Below the pieces are notes generated by a model that saw only the letters and a list, made by a program, of their open reading frames with translations, did no database searches and had not been told where the DNA came from. Made by a program: the position numbers and the translations under genes. This document shows, piece after piece, positions 40,016 to 45,006 of a DNA stretch of 45,006 bases; position 1 is the stretch's first letter, and each line of letters starts with the position of its first letter. Source of the stretch: CAYSUS01 sp964434165 (GTDB lineage Bacteria; Planctomycetota; Planctomycetia; Pirellulales; Thermoguttaceae); the NCBI GenBank assembly GCA_964434165.1, contig CAYSUS010000057.1, positions 1 through 45,006 on the forward strand, written 5' to 3'.

Positions 40016-41089
40016 TCACACCGTCTCCCACTCCCTCAGCCACTGGTACTCCGGCGTGAGGTGGGCGTAGTAGTTCTCCGCGCACTGGCGCAGGGCCTGT
40101 TCGTCTTCGGGCGTCCTGGGCAGGTCGCGCTCGTAGGAGCCGCGCACGTTCTCCACGAGCTGTTCGGCCAGGTTCACGCCGGGGATCACGGCCGAGAGCC
40201 GCCTCTCCTGGAGCATCTCCTTGACCAGCGAGCCGGCCCGCTTGTCGATCTTGCCCTGGATCTGCTTGGGTTTCAAGCCGAACGTGGTCCCGGCCCCGAA
40301 CGGCTTCAGGCCGATCACGCCGACATTCTTCTGCTGGGCGAGCTTGAGCAGGCTGTCGCCGCCGAACTCCTTGGTAAGAAACAGGTAAGGGAAGATGATC
40401 ACCGAGAACTGCGGGTACTCGTTGAGCACGCGGCGGAAGACTTTGGGGTTGTGCGCCGAGATGCCCAGGAAGCGGACCTTGCCCTGCTCCTGGGCCTTCT
40501 CGAACACCTCGACGATCAAGTCGAGGGCCTTGTGCGTGACCATGAGCATGGTGGCCATCTGCTTCTGGCCCTCGCCCCAGGTGGCGCCGACCGGGCGCCA
40601 CATGTCGAGCACGTCGGTGCGGTAGCTCTTGAGGCGGTCCTCGATCGACTTCATCATGCCCTCGGGCGAGAGCTTGTCCTCGTACTCCGAGGTGACCTTC
40701 TGCGGCCAGGAGGCGAAGCCGATGAACCACTTGTCGCGCTTGGCCCCGGCCGAGGCGGCCATGGCGCGGCCGTACAGGTCGCACTCGGTGGCGATGTTGT
40801 TATCGACGTAGTTCATGCCCAGCTCCACGGCCCGCTCGAGCACGGCCACGCGGTTCTGGACGCGGTCCTCCGGCGCGCTGCCGATGGCACCGTGCCCCCC
40901 GAGGCTGACCTCGGAGATTTGAAACCCCGTCTTGCCCAGCGGTCGGTAGCCCATCCTGGGATTGAAGTTCAAGGGCTCGGGCTTCTTCTCCTCAGCGCCC
41001 CGGGCAGCCAGGGGACTGAGCGTGGCCCCGGCCACGGCCGCCGAGGTGGCCTTGAGGAACTCGCGCCGCGTGTTGTCTTGGGCCGACAT
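40016..41089 (-). CDS. Tat-exported aldo/keto reductase
   Basis: 357 residues. AGGAG 7 nt upstream fixes the start at 41089. The twin-arginine signal is NTRREFLKATSAAVAGATLS. The aldo/keto reductase barrel is evident: MGYRPLGKTGFQISEVSLGG, VLERAVELGMNYVDNNIATE (Asp of the tetrad) followed by CDLYGRAM (Tyr), RDKWFIGFAS (Lys) and KVRFLGISAHNPKVFRRVL, LSAVIPGVNLAEQLVENV near the end. The usual substrate-pocket His after the DxxxLH-type strand is not obvious (DVLDMWRPVG). NADPH-dependent carbonyl/sugar oxidoreductase role, folded before export. Confidence 0.88.
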   Translation of the reverse strand: MSAQDNTRREFLKATSAAVAGATLSPLAARGAEEKKPEPLNFNPRMGYRPLGKTGFQISEVSLGGHGAIGSAPEDRVQNRVAVLERAVELGMNYVDNNIATECDLYGRAMAASAGAKRDKWFIGFASWPQKVTSEYEDKLSPEGMMKSIEDRLKSYRTDVLDMWRPVGATWGEGQKQMATMLMVTHKALDLIVEVFEKAQEQGKVRFLGISAHNPKVFRRVLNEYPQFSVIIFPYLFLTKEFGGDSLLKLAQQKNVGVIGLKPFGAGTTFGLKPKQIQGKIDKRAGSLVKEMLQERRLSAVIPGVNLAEQLVENVRGSYERDLPRTPEDEQALRQCAENYYAHLTPEYQWLREWETV

Positions 41090-41269
41090 GGTCTTGCTCC
41101 TTGCCTGGTATGATCGTATCAGCTATGCCGAATGGCCTGCTACGAGTTCCGTCCGCTTCCTCTTCAGGCTCTGCTGCGTAGTTCCTTCTGGCGCACCTCT
41201 GGAACTTGGACTGGCCGGCGATCGCGAGTGCTTGGGTTTCCCGGCGGACGGCACACGGAGTGTGGCCTG

Positions 41270-42136
41270 CTACTCGGTCTTCATCCTCTTCCATGCATCC
41301 ATGGACTGGCGCAAGTGCTCCGCGGCGTCGCCGCCGATTCCGTAAGCCATCAGACCGACGGGTCCCTGATAGCCCAGCGCGTCGAGCTTCCGGATCAGCC
41401 CCGCCACGTCGAAGGCGCCCTGGCCCAGGGGCTGGATCAGGCGGTCCCAGTTGCCCGGCGGGGGATCGGCGCCGTGGATCAGCACGAGACTCAAATGCGG
41501 CATGGCCTCGTTGAGCGTCGCGTCGAGGCGCGTCGTGTCGTCGGCCTTCAGCCAGTGGCAGAGGTTGAACATCACGCCGACGTTCTTGCGATCGGCCTTG
41601 CGGCAAACGCGCACGCCGTCGGAGGTCTTCTCCAGCCAGTCGTTGGTATGGGGATAGAGCGCGACGCGAAGGCCCGACGCTGCGGCCAGGTCGGCAATCT
41701 CGCGCACCACGGCCACGGCTCGGTCGTCGAGGCTCGCGTCGGACGGCTTCCCGCCCTGGACAAGCACGGCCAGGGCGACGTCGCGGCCCTCGAGCTGCTT
41801 CACAACCTGTGCGAGGCGGGGATCGAACTTGGGCTTCGCCGGATCGATGTTCGCGCGCAGGCACACCATGAATAGCCGCAGCCCGTGCGCGTCGAGCGTT
41901 TTCAGGCGCTCGGGCACGTCCTTGAGCCACCGGTGCCCCAGGCCGTCGAACCCGATCGACTTGACCATCGCCGCCTGCTCGGCCAGGCTCCGCTTGTTGG
42001 CGTCGTGCGTGTCGTGGCAGAAGACGAAGAAGGGATGGCCCTCGGCGGACCGCGCGGAATCCTCGGCGTCGGCGGCCAGCCCGGCCGCAGGGAACAGAGC
42101 GGCGGCGACCGCCAGACAGAGCACAGATCGAATCAT
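41270..42136 (-). CDS. Exported sugar phosphate isomerase/epimerase-like TIM barrel
   Basis: 288 residues from the ATG at 42136, with GAGGAG 7 nt upstream and a Sec signal (SVLCLAVAAALFPAAGLAA). The fold is the xylose-isomerase-like TIM barrel: AAMVKSIGFDGLGHRWLKD, LFMVCLRANIDPAKPKF, REIADLAAASGLRVALYPH (a metal-ligand-type His), VGVMFNLCHWLKADD and LSLVLIHGADPPPGNW. The product family is clear, the substrate is not. It is the same general type as the gene at 76-1002 but uses Sec rather than Tat signals. It is divergent from the HzsA-related gene and 180 nt upstream of the aldo/keto reductase. Confidence 0.82.
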   Translation of the reverse strand: MIRSVLCLAVAAALFPAAGLAADAEDSARSAEGHPFFVFCHDTHDANKRSLAEQAAMVKSIGFDGLGHRWLKDVPERLKTLDAHGLRLFMVCLRANIDPAKPKFDPRLAQVVKQLEGRDVALAVLVQGGKPSDASLDDRAVAVVREIADLAAASGLRVALYPHTNDWLEKTSDGVRVCRKADRKNVGVMFNLCHWLKADDTTRLDATLNEAMPHLSLVLIHGADPPPGNWDRLIQPLGQGAFDVAGLIRKLDALGYQGPVGLMAYGIGGDAAEHLRQSMDAWKRMKTE

Positions 42137-42402
42137 GGCCGGCTCCTCAAAGGCGTGGCGAGCGCGTCCGGCCCCCAGGGCCGGCGCCCTCCTTATACCC
42201 TCCGCGGAGGCGGGGGGCAAGAACATGCCGGGAGCCTCCACGCCGCCGCGCTCTTCCAGGGATCGATGCACGGGCTCACGCTCGACATCCACAACCTGAG
42301 GGGATAGAGTGAGACGGCGTGAAGGAGCGGAGGGAGGTCCCGTCGCTCGGCGCGGGGAACGGAAGCACCCCCGTCCTCGACTGAGGTTTGGAGGAACTCG
42401 TC

Positions 42403-44913
42403 GTGCGTGGCGAAACGGGACAAGCCGTCGTGCGTTGGATCGCCCCGGCGGCGATCGTGCCGGCGATGCTCGTTGCGCTCGCCGGGCAGCAGCCGGCCCG
42501 GGCGTCGGGCGAGCTGCCCGGCGGAATCCGCCAGATCGTCTTCGCGGCACGTCCCCCGGTCAATTACCACTACTACGAGAACTTCGGCCATTACGTCTCC
42601 TCCGTGCGCCAATGGTACGCCCCGGAGGAGAAGGCCTGCGAGCCGCCTCTGCCGCTCTATCGCGAGGGGGGCCGCCTTGTCCGGCTCGACCTCGTCACGG
42701 GCGAGGCGAACACGCTGCTCGACGACCCGCAGGGGGGCGTCCGCGATCCGCAGGTCCATTACGAGGGGCGCAAGATCCTCTTCTCCTACCGGCCCGGCGG
42801 CCAGGCCCATTACCACCTTTACGAGATCGGCGCGGACGGGACCGGCCTGGTGCAACTGACGGACGGCCCTTACGACGACATTGAGCCCGCCTACCTGCCC
42901 AGCGGCCGGATCGTCTTTTGCTCCAGCCGCTGCCGCCGCTACGTGGGCTGCAATCCGAGTCCCGTGGCCGCGCTCTATGGCTGCGACGCGGAGGGCAACG
43001 ACATCCGTCCGCTCTCGGCCGGGCCGTTCACGGAGAACACCCCCTGGGTGCTGCCCGACGGGCGCGTGGCCTTCACGCGTTGGGAGTACGTGGACCGCAA
43101 CCAGATGTCGTTCCACCACCTGTGGGCGATGAACCCGGATGGGACGGGCGTGGCCGCGCTGTTCGGCAACCGGTACACCCGCGATGAGCCGCCCCCGCCC
43201 CGGTTCTTCGACGTGGCCATGCTCGACGCCAAGCCCCTGTCCGGCTCCGGCCGCCTGGTCTCTTCGTTCTCGCCGAGCCACGGCCGTCCTGAGCACTTGG
43301 GCTACGTGACGATCGTCGATCCGGCCAGCGGGCCGGACCGGATGGCCTCGGCCCGGACGATCGGTGGCAATCGCATGTACCGCGACCCCTATCCGCTCGA
43401 TGCGGAGCACTTCCTGGTCGCGGACGGCCGGGGCATCTGGCTTCTCGACGACGGCGGCGAGGCCACCCGGTTGTACAAGCTCGCGCCTGGCGAAAGGCCG
43501 ATGGAGTGCCACGAGCCGCGCCCGCTCACGCCGCGCCCGCGAGAGCCGGTCGTCCCCCCGCGGACCGATCCGGAGCTGGCCGGAGGAGTCTTCTATCTCC
43601 AGAATGTGTATCGCGGCCGCAACATGGCCGGCCTTGCGCCGGGCGAGGTCAAGCGACTCCTCGTGCTGGAGCAGCTCCCCAAGCCCGTGCAGTTCTCCGG
43701 CGGCCAGGAGCCGTTGACCATCGGCGGGTCGTTCACGCTCCACCGCGTGCTGGGCACCGTGCCCGTGGAGGAAGACGGTTCCGCCCATTTCGAGGTCCCG
43801 GCCGGCCGGGCGCTGTTCTTCGCCGCCCTGGACGAGCGGGACCGCGCCGTCAAGCAGATGCACAGCTTCGTGAGCGTGATGCCGGGCGAGCGGATCGGCT
43901 GCGTGGGCTGCCACGAGGCGCGGACGACGGCGGCCGCCAGCGGCCCGCCCCCGTGGGCCGCCGTGCGCGGGCCGCGCCCGATCGAGCCGATCGGGGGTGT
44001 TCCGGACGTGCTGGACTACCCCCGCGACGTGCAGCCGATCCTCGACCGGCTCTGCGTCGCGTGCCACGGCGCGGACCGGCGCGACGGCGGGATTGATCTC
44101 TGCGGCGACCGCACGCCCATGTACAGCCAGAGCTACTGGACTCTCGTCGCGCGGGGCCTGGTGCGCGACGGGCGCAACTACGTGGGCAACACGCCCCCGC
44201 GCACGGCCGGCAGCGCGGCCAGCCCGCTTCTTGACTTCCTGGAAGAAACGCACTACGGCGTGCGCGCTACCGCGCGGGATCGCACGGTGATTCGGCTTTG
44301 GATCGACAGCGGGGCCACGTACCCGGGCACGTACGCCGGGCTGGGAACGGGCGTGGCCCTGGTGCGGTTTCCCGACGAGGTGATCGAGCGTCGCTGCGGG
44401 GCTTGCCACGGGGAGACGCCCAAACCCTACCCCGGCATGCCGAAGGGAGCGAGGCACTACCGCTTCGGCCCGGCGGGGCCGGCCCAGGCTTTGATCGACA
44501 GCCTCGCGCGGCCGACGCTGGTCATCCGCCTGGCGTACTACGGCTACGGCGAGGACCGGCCGCCCCAGGCCCTGTCGAATCTCAGCCGGCCCGAGAAGTC
44601 GCAGATCCTCCGCGCGCCGCTGGCCCGCAAGGCCGGCGGCCTGGGATTGTGCGGCGGCGAGGTCTTCGCGTCCGCCGGCGACCCGGACTACCGGGCCCTG
44701 TTGGCGGCGATCCGCGAGGCGAGCGAGGAGCTCGCGCGGATCAAGCGGTTCGACATGCAGGGCTTCCGCCCCAGCCCGTACTACGTGCGCCTGATGCGGC
44801 AGTACGGCGTGCTGCCCGACGACCTGGCGCCGGACGCGGCCGTCGAGCCGTACGCCACGGACCGGGCCTATTGGCGGTCGCTGTGGCTTGAGCCGGCGGG
44901 CGGTTCGCGCTGA
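42403..44913 (+). CDS. HzsA-related beta-propeller protein with three c-type hemes
   Basis: 836 residues from a GTG at 42403 with GGAGGA 8 nt upstream; a TTG at 42388 is in frame but less likely. Signal: WIAPAAIVPAMLVALAGQQPARA. Residues ~60-450 contain TolB/WD-like propeller strands (ILFSYRPGGQAHYHLYEI, RIVFCSSRCRRYVGCNPS, RVAFTRWEYVDRNQMSFHH). Then come c-type heme motifs CVGCH (500-504), CVACH (551-555) and CGACH (665-669). The layout matches the hydrazine synthase alpha-subunit-related proteins that are widespread in planctomycetes without anammox. A periplasmic redox role is likely; hydrazine synthesis is not implied, as no beta/gamma subunits are present. Confidence 0.88.
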   Translation: MRGETGQAVVRWIAPAAIVPAMLVALAGQQPARASGELPGGIRQIVFAARPPVNYHYYENFGHYVSSVRQWYAPEEKACEPPLPLYREGGRLVRLDLVTGEANTLLDDPQGGVRDPQVHYEGRKILFSYRPGGQAHYHLYEIGADGTGLVQLTDGPYDDIEPAYLPSGRIVFCSSRCRRYVGCNPSPVAALYGCDAEGNDIRPLSAGPFTENTPWVLPDGRVAFTRWEYVDRNQMSFHHLWAMNPDGTGVAALFGNRYTRDEPPPPRFFDVAMLDAKPLSGSGRLVSSFSPSHGRPEHLGYVTIVDPASGPDRMASARTIGGNRMYRDPYPLDAEHFLVADGRGIWLLDDGGEATRLYKLAPGERPMECHEPRPLTPRPREPVVPPRTDPELAGGVFYLQNVYRGRNMAGLAPGEVKRLLVLEQLPKPVQFSGGQEPLTIGGSFTLHRVLGTVPVEEDGSAHFEVPAGRALFFAALDERDRAVKQMHSFVSVMPGERIGCVGCHEARTTAAASGPPPWAAVRGPRPIEPIGGVPDVLDYPRDVQPILDRLCVACHGADRRDGGIDLCGDRTPMYSQSYWTLVARGLVRDGRNYVGNTPPRTAGSAASPLLDFLEETHYGVRATARDRTVIRLWIDSGATYPGTYAGLGTGVALVRFPDEVIERRCGACHGETPKPYPGMPKGARHYRFGPAGPAQALIDSLARPTLVIRLAYYGYGEDRPPQALSNLSRPEKSQILRAPLARKAGGLGLCGGEVFASAGDPDYRALLAAIREASEELARIKRFDMQGFRPSPYYVRLMRQYGVLPDDLAPDAAVEPYATDRAYWRSLWLEPAGGSR

Positions 44914-45006
44914 ATCCGATCGGCCGGCAGGAGCCTTACCGCCGCCGCCATCCTAGTGTTCTGATTCAGAGTTAGCGGAACCTATGGAGGGTTGTGGGGT
45001 TTCATC
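44914..45006. other. Window end, possible start of a mobile or repeat element
   Basis: 93 nt after the HzsA-related gene. The string CTAGTGTTCTGATTCAGAG (from about 44955) looks like an insertion-sequence terminal inverted repeat, but the window ends before any transposase can be seen. Confidence 0.2.

Noticed and set aside
42403..44913. True hydrazine synthase (anammox) subunit
   Set aside because: Only the HzsA-like propeller/heme architecture is present. No beta or gamma subunit or other anammox genes are seen; such proteins are common in non-anammox planctomycetes.
1..45006. CRISPR array, tRNA, rRNA or prophage genes
   Set aside because: No regularly spaced repeats of 25-40 nt, no cloverleaf-like sequence with CCA or T-loop consensus, and no phage structural or integrase proteins were found by reading both strands.

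Overview
The window is a GC-rich stretch of a bacterial chromosome, most likely from a planctomycete (phylum Planctomycetota). The evidence is the mix of gene families: Tat-exported Gfo/Idh/MocA oxidoreductase, DUF1080 protein, exported sugar-phosphate-isomerase-like TIM barrels, a PEP-CTERM protein with autotransporter-type strand repeats, a cytochrome related to the hydrazine synthase alpha subunit, and very large alpha-2-macroglobulin (A2M) proteins. The taxonomic call is an inference; there is no rRNA or tRNA gene in the window. Most gene starts have a recognisable purine-rich ribosome binding site.

Region 1 (0-13 kb) is an exported carbohydrate-processing region. It holds a Tat-type sugar-isomerase-like protein, a lipoprotein, a membrane protein, a GH50-type glycoside hydrolase (agarase-like), a frameshifted PEP-CTERM surface protein, and a three-gene forward operon (Gfo/Idh/MocA, DUF1080, TIM-barrel hydrolase-like). 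Region 2 (13-19.5 kb) has an alpha-oxoamine-synthase-type PLP enzyme, a Wzz-like coiled-coil membrane protein, a Tat-exported aldo/keto-reductase-like protein, nucleoside diphosphate kinase and a divergent PAP2-type membrane phosphatase.

Region 3 (19.5-39.4 kb) is the most unusual part. Read leftward are two tandem transglutaminase-fold proteins followed by a 2062-residue A2M lipoprotein with an intact thioester motif. Read rightward are a stand-alone retropepsin-like aspartic protease, a small membrane protein, a methyltransferase and a 2863-residue TPR/A2M protein. That giant has no thioester motif and carries a second, partial copy of its TPR-macroglobulin module at the C-terminus. One of the two transglutaminase-like proteins has lost the catalytic cysteine. 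Together this looks like a cell-envelope protease-trap or cross-linking locus in which active and inactive versions of the same folds are paired. The grouping is an inference.

Region 4 (39.4-45 kb) contains an exported tetraheme c-type cytochrome, a Tat-exported aldo/keto reductase, another exported sugar-isomerase-like TIM barrel, and a divergent beta-propeller/triheme protein of the HzsA-related group. Intergenic regions carry several repeat-type hairpins. The clearest mutation in the window is an 11-bp tandem duplication that splits the PEP-CTERM gene; removing one copy restores the reading frame exactly.
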